DNA of 5,743 nt, from NCBI GenBank assembly GCA_031277355.1, contig JAITMN010000274.1, forward strand, positions 1-5,743, given 5' to 3'. The translations under genes were made by a program, and so were the position numbers. Shown in pieces: positions 1-5,677 of the stretch. Source of the stretch: Nevskiaceae bacterium. GTDB lineage: Bacteria; Pseudomonadota; Gammaproteobacteria; Steroidobacterales; Steroidobacteraceae. Within the stretch, counting starts at the first letter, position 1. Each line of letters starts with the position of its first letter. The notes under the pieces are model-generated. The model worked only from the letters and a program-made list of their open reading frames with translations, did no database searches and was not told the origin of the DNA.

Positions 1-594
1 GATCACATCGCCCAGCAACGCCAGTCTGTGCGTGGGCACGAGCGTGCCGGCGCGCTGCGCAACATGCTCGGGTCCATCGGCCGACCAACCATCATTCAGC
101 AGCAACATGCTGCCTTCAACATGTAGTTCCGATGTTCCGAGCGGACCAGGCAGGAAACGCATCGGCTTGGGTTGCACGGCCATGCGTGCGCCCACCCAAC
201 CGCGTCCGCCCGGAGAAAATTCACCCTCCACCGGCGAGTCGGCGGCGCGCAGAGACTGCAAGAGCAATTCTTCGACGCTGGCCGTCGCGCCGCTCAGCGG
301 TTGGGCCACCGCTTCGGTCGCCGTGTTGTCCAACTCCACCAAGCGCTGCCCCGTCAGCGGCATCGCCAGTCCGTAGTCGCCGAATTGCTGTCGATACACT
401 CGCTCTGCGCGCGTCGCATCATCAGCGCCCGTCCACAACACCTCGAACGCCGCCTGACGCGCCGCGCCAAGCGTTCTGCGCTGCGTTTCCTGCCAGGCGC
501 TGATCGTCAGCGTCCCGGCAAGAATCAGAAACAGCGCGGACAAGCTCACCGCGAACTCCACGCTGCTCTGCCCCGTCATCGAAGACGCGCGCAT
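1..594 (-). CDS. TadE-like pseudopilin, 3' end outside window
   Basis: The reading frame stays open for 198 codons from the ATG at 594-592 to the left edge, so the C-terminus is missing. The N-terminus carries a type IVb prepilin-like motif: Gly8 followed by QSSVEF, which puts a glutamate at position +5 of the predicted mature protein. A hydrophobic segment follows at about residues 14-31. TadE family proteins have this layout and act as pseudopilins in Tad/Flp pilus assembly after cleavage by a TadV-type peptidase; that role is inferred from the family. The rest is a soluble, presumably periplasmic, region with no domain I recognise. The start overlaps the stop of the upstream TadG-like gene by one base (TGATG), and GGAG lies 10 nt upstream, so translational coupling is likely. 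A second ATG at residue 6 is possible but has no better ribosome binding site. Confidence 0.8.
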   Translation of the reverse strand, partial: MRASSMTGQSSVEFAVSLSALFLILAGTLTISAWQETQRRTLGAARQAAFEVLWTGADDATRAERVYRQQFGDYGLAMPLTGQRLVELDNTATEAVAQPLSGATASVEELLLQSLRAADSPVEGEFSPGGRGWVGARMAVQPKPMRFLPGPLGTSELHVEGSMLLLNDGWSADGPEHVAQRAGTLVPTHRLALLGDVI

Positions 595-1904
595 CACGGC
601 CCCACTCCAAACGGGTCCCATGACAATCCGCGAAATGGCGCAGAAAGTTGGCGATCCAGATTCGGGACGGTGGACAAACGCGCCTGCCAATACGGATTGA
701 ACAGGCTGGGATACTCCTGCCGTCCATCCGAGCGCTGCTCGGGGCGGCGAAAATACACTTCGGCCGAACCCAGCGCATGCAGCGCCGATTCGGCCAGCAG
801 CGGAGTCAATGGCTCCGGTTCGCCCGCCACGCCATACAAACCCTGCGGCAGCACCAGACGATCGGCGGTGTCGATGCGTTGCTGCGGCAAACGCAGCGCA
901 ACGCTGTAGCCAATGCGCTGATCGTCCGTGTTATCCAGATGTGCAAGATCGCGAATCTCCGGCACACCCAGATAACCCTGCGCAGGGGTCAGCGCCCGCT
1001 GCGCCAACCGCGAAGTTTGCGGGTTGCGTCGATAGCTGCCGTCGTGTTCGCCCCGCCGCACAGTGGACTGCTTGCGCCGCTCCGCAGCGCCCCAACCCAC
1101 CGGAATCTCCACTTGCGCAATGCCCAAATCAATGTGCACCGCCAATGTATCGAGGCCGCGCCAGGTGTATTCACCGATCAGATCGGTGCCACCGCGCTTG
1201 GAAACCTGCAACAGCGAATCAGCGGGCAACAAATCGCCCGAACGCTGCGCCGAAAAACCATCGCGTGAATCCATCAGCAATTGCGTATAGCGATCCAACT
1301 CGCCGCCACCGCGCTGATAACGCTTCGTGAAACCAAACCACTGCACATCATTGCGAGCCCGCAAGAAATGCGTGGCCCCATAGACTTCGGCCCTGGGTTC
1401 CTGCGCCGCCACGACCTCGGAGACCAGATTGGCCGCCACCGGCGACGCCTGCACATAGGCCGTGGTCTGCGCAGTAACCAAAGCGCCATTCCACACGCTC
1501 AACGCCGTTTCCATCGGGCCCACTCTCTCAATGGCGCGATCCACGAAGCTCCAGGCGCGTTCCAGCACCTGCATCACGACTCTGGCGGGTGCGTAGAAAT
1601 TGGAGACCGTCTCGGCATTGCTGATCGTGCGATCCATGTAGTGCGACCACGACCGCAGACTCACCAACTGCGCAATCGCCACCTCATTGGCGACAATGGC
1701 GCGATTCAGATAAGCCTCGTAGTTCAGACTGCGCGCCTGCCACTGCGCCGCGCTGAACGCCGCAGCATCGGCGGCATTGACCAGCCGCACCTTGTCGTTC
1801 ACCACCTGGCCGACGCTGAACACGACGAGAAACCCGCCGGCCAGCGTCGCCAGAAAGGCCAGCACGACAAGCATTGCCTGCCCGTTGTGATGCCTTGCGC
1901 TCAT
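594..1904 (-). CDS. TadG-like Flp pilus assembly protein
   Basis: This 436-residue protein has a short N-terminus, a Gly8-Gln9 pair and one hydrophobic segment at about residues 10-35. The Tad-domain signature of TadG-like proteins follows, with NAADAAAFSAA at residues 43-53 just after a VNDKVRL stretch. The long C-terminal region, presumably periplasmic, ends with an AEVYFRRP stretch (about 381-388) and FNPYWQARL (about 402-410), which I recall from proteobacterial TadG-like proteins. Glu+5 of processed pseudopilins is replaced by Val, so cleavage by prepilin peptidase is doubtful and the protein may stay anchored in the inner membrane. I see no cysteine in it. The ATG follows directly on the pilin stop (TAAATG) with only a poor Shine-Dalgarno site, so translation probably depends on the upstream gene. 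Family membership is fairly secure; the exact role in the pilus is inferred. Confidence 0.8.
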   Translation of the reverse strand: MSARHHNGQAMLVVLAFLATLAGGFLVVFSVGQVVNDKVRLVNAADAAAFSAAQWQARSLNYEAYLNRAIVANEVAIAQLVSLRSWSHYMDRTISNAETVSNFYAPARVVMQVLERAWSFVDRAIERVGPMETALSVWNGALVTAQTTAYVQASPVAANLVSEVVAAQEPRAEVYGATHFLRARNDVQWFGFTKRYQRGGGELDRYTQLLMDSRDGFSAQRSGDLLPADSLLQVSKRGGTDLIGEYTWRGLDTLAVHIDLGIAQVEIPVGWGAAERRKQSTVRRGEHDGSYRRNPQTSRLAQRALTPAQGYLGVPEIRDLAHLDNTDDQRIGYSVALRLPQQRIDTADRLVLPQGLYGVAGEPEPLTPLLAESALHALGSAEVYFRRPEQRSDGRQEYPSLFNPYWQARLSTVPNLDRQLSAPFRGLSWDPFGVGP

Positions 1905-2159
1905 TTATTGAGCCTGATCGTAGTTGTTGAGCTTCACGTCGCGGGTGGCTTGATCCACCGCATCGGTTCCGCCGGTATTGGTCTCGGTGCGCGCGGTATT
2001 GGCGGAATTTCCGCCCAGGGATTGCGCCAACACGGCCATCTGCCCGCGCAGCGTTTTCCCGAAGGCCGAATAGACGCCAATGGCGGCAACAGCCACGAGC
2101 GCCACGATGATGATGTACTCCGTCATACCCTGCCCCAACTGCTTGTTTCGATAGTTCAT
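1905..2159 (-). CDS. flp: Flp-type (type IVb) major pilin
   Basis: This 84-residue prepilin has a nine-residue leader (MNYRNKQLG) followed by QGMTEY, so predicted cleavage after Gly9 gives the Flp hallmark Glu5-Tyr6 in the mature protein. A hydrophobic helix spans about residues 15-34 and continues into FGKTLRGQM. Flp pilins are exported, cleaved by TadV-type peptidases and polymerised into thin adhesive pili by the Tad machinery. The start at 2159 is fixed by AGGAGG at 2165-2170, five bases upstream; an in-frame ATG at 2216 has no such site and would put 19 non-pilin residues before the leader. The C-terminal part, about residues 49-84, is polar and rich in N, T, D and Q, and makes this pilin longer than the usual 50-70 residues. 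It is the first gene of a three-gene operon with the TadG-like and TadE-like genes. Confidence 0.9.
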   Translation of the reverse strand: MNYRNKQLGQGMTEYIIIVALVAVAAIGVYSAFGKTLRGQMAVLAQSLGGNSANTARTETNTGGTDAVDQATRDVKLNNYDQAQ

Positions 2160-2164
2160 CGGTT

Positions 2165-2170
2165 CCTCCT
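2165..2170 (-). promoter_or_regulatory. Strong Shine-Dalgarno site of the Flp pilin
   Basis: The minus strand reads AGGAGG five bases before the ATG at 2159. It is the strongest ribosome binding site in the window, as expected for an abundant structural pilin. It decides the start against the longer in-frame alternative at 2216. Confidence 0.85.
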
Positions 2171-2171
2171 T

Positions 2172-2184
2172 ACAAAGTGTTTGT
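2172..2184. repeat. Short inverted repeat in the pilin leader
   Basis: ACAAA-GTG-TTTGT is a perfect 5-bp inverted repeat with a 3-base centre, lying one base upstream of the pilin Shine-Dalgarno site. It could be an operator half-site pair or a weak leader hairpin next to the ribosome binding site. Arms of five A/T-rich bases are short enough to occur by chance. Confidence 0.25.
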
Positions 2185-2205
2185 TCAGTGATTCTCGACA
2201 CGGTT

Positions 2206-2235
2206 ATTAAACCCACACACCCGCCCGCGAGTCAG
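2206..2235 (-). promoter_or_regulatory. Putative sigma-70 promoter of the pilin operon
   Basis: On the minus strand, TTTAAT at 2211-2206 matches the -10 consensus at five of six bases. CTGACT at 2235-2230 matches the -35 consensus at four of six, with an 18-bp spacer. Transcription would begin near 2199, giving a leader of about 40 nt before the pilin ATG. This is pattern matching by eye only. Confidence 0.35.
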
Positions 2236-2255
2236 TTCGCATATCTGTCGTGAAT

Positions 2256-2269
2256 GTGCAGATTTGCAC
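2256..2269. repeat. Short inverted repeat upstream of uppP
   Basis: GTGCA-GATT-TGCAC is a perfect 5-bp inverted repeat around four bases, ending 11 bases before the uppP start at 2281. In RNA it would form a small hairpin just ahead of the ribosome binding region; in DNA it could be an operator. It does not match the FNR or CRP consensus. It may be chance. Confidence 0.25.
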
Positions 2270-2280
2270 CAAGAGTTAGA

Positions 2281-3090
2281 ATGCAAGGCATGAACCTGCT
2301 CCAAGCCCTGATCCTCGGCCTCGTCGAGGGCATCACCGAATACCTGCCGGTCAGTTCCACCGGCCATCTGCTGATCGTGCAGCGGCTGCTCGGCATCGTC
2401 GAAAGCGAAGCCTCCAACAGCTACGCCATCGCGATTCAGGCCGGCGCCATCGTCGCGGTGCTGGGCACCTATCGGCAGCGCGTGGGCGCGATTCTGGAGG
2501 GCTTCATCGGCCGCAATCCGGGCGGGTTGAATCTGGGCCTGTGCATCATCGTGGCCTTCCTTCCCGCCGCCGTGCTCGGCACGCTGCTCAACGACCGCAT
2601 CGAACAGACGTTATTCGGCGTAAAGCCGGTGATCGCGGCTTGGGTGATCGGCGGCGTATTGATTCTGGCGCTATCAAAATGGATCGATGCCCGTCGCAAC
2701 GGCAAGAGCCTGGATCAAATCACCTGGCAGGCCGCACTGATCATCGGCCTTGCGCAATGCGTGGCGATGCTGCCGGGCACCAGCCGCAGTCTGGTCACGA
2801 TTCTGGGCGGGCTTGCAGTGGGGCTGTCGTTATCAGCCGCTGTGGAATTTGCGTTCCTGCTCGGCGTCGTCACGTTGAGCGCGGCAACGGCGTACACCGC
2901 GCTGAAACACGGCGACGGCATGCTCGCCGCCTATGGATGGCCCGCGCTGCTCACCGGCTTCATCGCCGCATGGATCGCCGCAGCGCTGGCCGTGAAGTGG
3001 ATGGTGGGCTGGCTCAATCGCCACGGCCTGATGCTGTTCGCGTGGTGGCGCTTCATCGCCGCCGCTGCGGCGGCATGGCTGCTGCTGTAG
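2281..3090 (+). CDS. uppP: Undecaprenyl-diphosphate phosphatase (UppP/BacA)
   Basis: This integral inner-membrane enzyme dephosphorylates undecaprenyl diphosphate to the monophosphate, recycling the lipid carrier for peptidoglycan and other envelope polymers; extra copies give bacitracin resistance in known cases. The protein has 269 residues, normal for the family, and is hydrophobic throughout. The first signature, EGITEYLPVSSTGHL, holds Glu16, Glu20 and His29, matching catalytic Glu17, Glu21 and His30 of E. coli BacA. The second, PGTSRSLVT near residues 165-173, holds Arg169. All key residues are present. An in-frame ATG at 2290 gives the more typical MNLLQ start (266 residues). I prefer 2281 because AAGAG (2270-2274) is correctly spaced for it, but 2290 cannot be excluded. 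The frame also extends upstream to 2254, adding residues without family resemblance. The gene is convergent with the aldehyde dehydrogenase and appears to stand alone. Confidence 0.95.
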   Translation: MQGMNLLQALILGLVEGITEYLPVSSTGHLLIVQRLLGIVESEASNSYAIAIQAGAIVAVLGTYRQRVGAILEGFIGRNPGGLNLGLCIIVAFLPAAVLGTLLNDRIEQTLFGVKPVIAAWVIGGVLILALSKWIDARRNGKSLDQITWQAALIIGLAQCVAMLPGTSRSLVTILGGLAVGLSLSAAVEFAFLLGVVTLSAATAYTALKHGDGMLAAYGWPALLTGFIAAWIAAALAVKWMVGWLNRHGLMLFAWWRFIAAAAAAWLLL

Positions 3091-3128
3091 AGCGCAGCGC
3101 CTGCAACCACGCCACCGACCGCTGTTTC
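3091..3128. other. Convergent gap without a clear terminator
   Basis: These 38 bp separate the stop codons of uppP and the aldehyde dehydrogenase. The only pairing I find joins CGCTGC inside uppP (3063-3068) to GCAGCG (3094-3099) across a 25-base loop, with no T-run after it. No intrinsic terminator is supported. Confidence 0.4.
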
Positions 3129-4559
3129 TTACGACTCCGTAATGAACTTCGTCACAAGGCAAGCTTCAAGCCCTTCGATGCCTTCCTCCGATCCATGCCC
3201 GCTTTCCTTCACGCCGCCGAACGGCGCTTCGGGCATGGCAATGACGAAGCTGTTGATGCCGAGCATACCCGACTCGATCTGTTCGCCCAGCAGATTCACA
3301 CGCCGCGCATTCTGCGTGAACGCATAGGCCGCAAGACCATAAGGCAGCCGGTTCGCCTTGGCGATGGCTTCATCAAAAGTGGAGAACCGCGACAACACCG
3401 CCACCGGCCCAAATGGCTCCTCATTCATGATGCGCGCAGTATCCGGCACATCGCTGAGCACGGTAGGCGCATAGAAAAAGCCCTTGCCCGGCAGCGCTTT
3501 TGCGCCGGTCAGCGCCTTCGCGCCACGTTGCACCGCCTCATCGATCAGCCCCGACACCGCAGGCAATCGCCGCGCATGCGCCAGCGGTCCCATCTTCACG
3601 TCGGCATCGAACCCATTGCCCACCTGCAAACTCTTCGCACGCTCGGCAAAACCCGCCGCGAAGCGATCGTATATCGCCTCATGCACATAAAAGCGCGTGG
3701 GCGAAACGCACACCTGCCCCGAGTTGCGAAACTTGGACGTCACGGCCATGTCGAGCACCGCATCCACATCCACGTCGTCGAACACCAGCACCGGCGCGTG
3801 TCCGCCCAGTTCCATCGTCGTGCGTTTCATCGTGGCAGCGGCCAGCCCGGCCAATTGCTTGCCCACCACGGTGGAGCCGGTAAATGAAATCGCGCGAATC
3901 ACCGGCGAGGCGAGCAGATGCTGCGACACCTCGGCCGGCACGCCAAACACCACCGACAGCACACCATCGGGCACGCCGGCATCCACCAGCGCCTGCGCAA
4001 CGGCCAGCGCACACCCCGGCGCTTCCTCCGCCGGCTTCATGATCACGCTGCAACCGGCGCCCAGCGCCGCGCCAAGTTTGCGCGCCGGATTGCCCAGCGG
4101 AAAATTCCACGGCGCAAAGCCGGCCACCGGTCCCACCGGCTCCCTCACCACCGTCATCCGCACACCCGGCATGCGCTGCGGCAGCACGCGGCCATAGGCG
4201 CGACGGCCTTCCTCGGCGTACCAGTCCAGCGTTTCGGCCGACACCTCCAACTCGATGCGCGCCTGCGCCAGCACCTTGCCCTCTTCCACCGTCGCCAGCC
4301 GCGCAATCGCATCGCCACGCTCGCGCAGCAGCGCAGCGGCCTTGTGCAGGATGCGTCCGCGCTGATGCGGTCCCAGCGCCCGCCACACCGGCCACGCACG
4401 CTGCGCGGCTTCCAGCGCGCGATCCAGGTCCGCAGGCGTGGCCAGCGGCAACTGCGCCAGTTCTTCGCCGGTGGCGGGGTTGATGATGGCTTGCGTGCGG
4501 CGGCCCTCGCCTTTCAGGCGCTTGCCGTCGATGAGCAGATACAGATCGGGATGGTTCAT
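3129..4559 (-). CDS. NAD(P)-dependent aldehyde dehydrogenase
   Basis: This is a complete 476-residue ALDH-superfamily enzyme oxidising an aldehyde to a carboxylate with NAD(P)+. The catalytic set is intact: Asn152 in APWNFP, Lys175 in MKPAEEAP, the FTGST loop at 226-230, general base Glu250 in MELGGH, nucleophile Cys284 in SGQVCVSP and Glu381 in EEPFGP. The spacings (Cys minus Glu 34, Cys minus Asn about 132) fit the family. Overall it resembles proteins annotated as succinate-semialdehyde dehydrogenases. However, the second cysteine of the GabD-type CVC motif is serine here, so that substrate is not secure. It is divergent from a LigW-like decarboxylase, which suggests an aromatic aldehyde (vanillin-type) or a ring-cleavage semialdehyde as alternatives; this is inference from context. 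The ATG at 4559 has only a weak Shine-Dalgarno site. The substrate is unknown. Confidence 0.9.
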   Translation of the reverse strand: MNHPDLYLLIDGKRLKGEGRRTQAIINPATGEELAQLPLATPADLDRALEAAQRAWPVWRALGPHQRGRILHKAAALLRERGDAIARLATVEEGKVLAQARIELEVSAETLDWYAEEGRRAYGRVLPQRMPGVRMTVVREPVGPVAGFAPWNFPLGNPARKLGAALGAGCSVIMKPAEEAPGCALAVAQALVDAGVPDGVLSVVFGVPAEVSQHLLASPVIRAISFTGSTVVGKQLAGLAAATMKRTTMELGGHAPVLVFDDVDVDAVLDMAVTSKFRNSGQVCVSPTRFYVHEAIYDRFAAGFAERAKSLQVGNGFDADVKMGPLAHARRLPAVSGLIDEAVQRGAKALTGAKALPGKGFFYAPTVLSDVPDTARIMNEEPFGPVAVLSRFSTFDEAIAKANRLPYGLAAYAFTQNARRVNLLGEQIESGMLGINSFVIAMPEAPFGGVKESGHGSEEGIEGLEACLVTKFITES

Positions 4560-4608
4560 GGCTGTAAACTAGGCGGCTCTTTACCGCAGGGGATTGACGA
4601 GGCCGCCC
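4560..4608. promoter_or_regulatory. Short divergent control region, ALDH / decarboxylase
   Basis: Only 49 bp separate the two divergent start codons, so the promoters must overlap each other or extend into the genes. The region is bracketed by GGCGGC (4572-4577) and its inverted copy GCCGCC (4602-4607), 24 bases apart. The right arm overlaps the end of the decarboxylase Shine-Dalgarno GAGG (4599-4602), and the left arm lies in the dehydrogenase leader. I see no convincing -35/-10 pair on either strand. Shared regulation is plausible but not shown. Confidence 0.35.
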
Positions 4609-5652
4609 ATGATAAACAAGGTCGACTACCAACGCATCGCCACCGAAGAAGCCTTCATCACCAAAGACGTGCTGGATGGCTACATGCGGCTACTGCAAGA
4701 CAGCAGCTTCGACGACCCTGGTTTTCGCAGCCTCTGGGGCTATTTCGGCACGCACCAGAGCCCGCGCGCCAGGGCCATCAACGAGGCGCTGCAAAGCCTG
4801 GGCGACCTGCGCCTGGGGCACATGGATGCTGCCGGCATCGATCATCAGGTCATCGGATTGACCGCCCCCGGCGTGCAGGTGTTCGACCCCGCCACGGCAT
4901 CGAGCCTTGCGGTGGACGCCAACGATCAACTGGCCGAAGCCTGCCGCAAACATCCCACCCGCTACACCGGCATGGCTGCCGTCGCCCCGCACGATCCCAT
5001 CAACGCGCCGAAGGAAATGGAGCGCGCGGTGAAGAAGCTGGGCTTTCGCGCAGTCATCATCAACAGTCACACGCTGGGTCATTATCTCGACGAGCCGCAA
5101 TTCGCGCCGGTGCTGGAAGCCGCCGAAGCGCTCGACGTGCCGATCTATCTGCATCCGCAAACCGCGCCGCCGTCGATGATCAAGCCCTTCGTCGAAGCCG
5201 GCCTCGAAGGCGCGATCTACGGCTTTGCCTGCGAAACCGGGCTGCACATGCTGCGCGTGATCGTCGGCGGCGTGTTCGATCGTTTCCCGAAACTGCAATT
5301 CATCATCGGTCATACCGGCGAGGCGCTGCCCTACTGGCTGTACCGCATCGAATTCATGCATGGCGCGGCGGTGCGAGCCCAGCGCTATGAGTCGATGAAG
5401 CCGCTGAAGCATCCGGTGGGTCATTACCTGCGCAACAATGTCTACATCACCAGTTCCGGCGTGGCCTGGCAGCCGGCCATCGAGTTCTGCCAAAAGATCA
5501 TCGGCGTGGATCGCGTGATGTATGCGATGGACTATCCCTATCAGCATGTGCCCGAAGAAGTGGGCTTCTGCGATGCAATGACGATCCCCGACGCCGACAA
5601 GCGCGCCTTCTTCGAAGGCGTTGCGCGCAAGGTTTTCAAGCTGAATTTCTAA
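4609..5652 (+). CDS. ligW: LigW-like 5-carboxyvanillate decarboxylase
   Basis: This 347-residue cytosolic protein belongs to the amidohydrolase-2 (ACMSD-type) decarboxylases. It resembles sphingomonad LigW along its whole length, as I remember that sequence: RIATEEAF near the start, SGVAWQPAIEFCQ, and VMYAMDYPYQ near the end. LigW removes CO2 from 5-carboxyvanillate to give vanillate in the lignin biphenyl route, using Mn2+ and no oxygen. LigW's metal ligands Glu19, His188 and Asp314 and active-site His241 map to Glu13, His182, Asp308 and His235, all with a constant offset of six. Arg246 likewise fits LigW Arg252, and Arg53 probably fits Arg58. The start at 4609 is supported by GAGG six bases upstream; a TTG at 4594 has AGGGGA directly against it, too close to serve. 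Related decarboxylases act on 2,6- or 2,3-dihydroxybenzoate, so the family is sure and the exact substrate likely but unproven. Confidence 0.85.
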   Translation: MINKVDYQRIATEEAFITKDVLDGYMRLLQDSSFDDPGFRSLWGYFGTHQSPRARAINEALQSLGDLRLGHMDAAGIDHQVIGLTAPGVQVFDPATASSLAVDANDQLAEACRKHPTRYTGMAAVAPHDPINAPKEMERAVKKLGFRAVIINSHTLGHYLDEPQFAPVLEAAEALDVPIYLHPQTAPPSMIKPFVEAGLEGAIYGFACETGLHMLRVIVGGVFDRFPKLQFIIGHTGEALPYWLYRIEFMHGAAVRAQRYESMKPLKHPVGHYLRNNVYITSSGVAWQPAIEFCQKIIGVDRVMYAMDYPYQHVPEEVGFCDAMTIPDADKRAFFEGVARKVFKLNF

Positions 5653-5664
5653 ACTCTATTTGCG

Positions 5665-5670
5665 AAGGAG
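5665..5670 (+). promoter_or_regulatory. Shine-Dalgarno site of the right-edge gene
   Basis: AAGGAG lies seven bases before the ATG at 5678, inside the 25-bp gap after the decarboxylase stop. Near-ideal sequence and spacing show that the truncated frame is a real gene, probably co-transcribed with the decarboxylase. Confidence 0.8.
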
Positions 5671-5677
5671 AACGACG

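Larger units (their letters stand above)
2160..2280. other. Divergent intergenic region, pilin operon / uppP
   Basis: These 121 bp separate the two divergent starts and must hold both sets of transcription signals unless uppP is read from elsewhere. They contain the pilin ribosome binding site, the putative pilin promoter and two short inverted repeats listed separately. On the plus strand the only candidate for uppP is weak: TTGTTC at 2181-2186 and TATTAA at 2205-2210, 18 bp apart, overlapping the pilin -10 box. No sigma-54 site with the proper GG-N10-GC spacing is present. Confidence 0.5.

Noticed and set aside
172..909. A 245-codon plus-strand open frame opposite the TadE-like and TadG-like genes
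   Set aside because: It is a shadow of the real minus-strand frames, which have pilin-type N-termini, coupled starts and family motifs.
1281..2210. A 309-codon plus-strand open frame opposite the TadG-like and pilin genes
   Set aside because: It is antisense to two genes with clear signatures, and the translated sequence is His/Arg-rich and low in recognisable structure.
2253..2275. A possible sigma-54 promoter on the minus strand (TTGG...CTGCA)
   Set aside because: The GG and GC elements are nine bases apart, not the required ten, and the site is about 100 bp from the pilin start, behind a better sigma-70 candidate.
3063..3099. A possible terminator hairpin at the end of uppP
   Set aside because: The six-base arms are separated by 25 bases, and no T-run follows on either strand.
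2541..3887. A 448-codon open frame on the plus strand running through uppP and antisense to the dehydrogenase
   Set aside because: It is out of frame with uppP and opposite to a dehydrogenase with a complete catalytic set. Its translation is rich in Arg and His with no domain, which is typical of shadow frames in GC-rich DNA.
4594..4608. TTG at 4594 as start of the decarboxylase
   Set aside because: Its purine-rich AGGGGA directly abuts the codon, whereas the ATG at 4609 has GAGG at a normal distance and gives the expected N-terminus for the family.
3918..5390. A 490-codon plus-strand open frame spanning the dehydrogenase (antisense) and the decarboxylase (wrong frame)
   Set aside because: It overlaps two well-supported genes, has no ribosome binding site of its own that I can find, and has an Arg/His/Gln-rich composition with no recognisable motif.
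4690..5547. A 285-codon minus-strand open frame opposite the decarboxylase
   Set aside because: It is antisense to a gene with all catalytic residues in place; the translation is His/Arg-rich without a domain.
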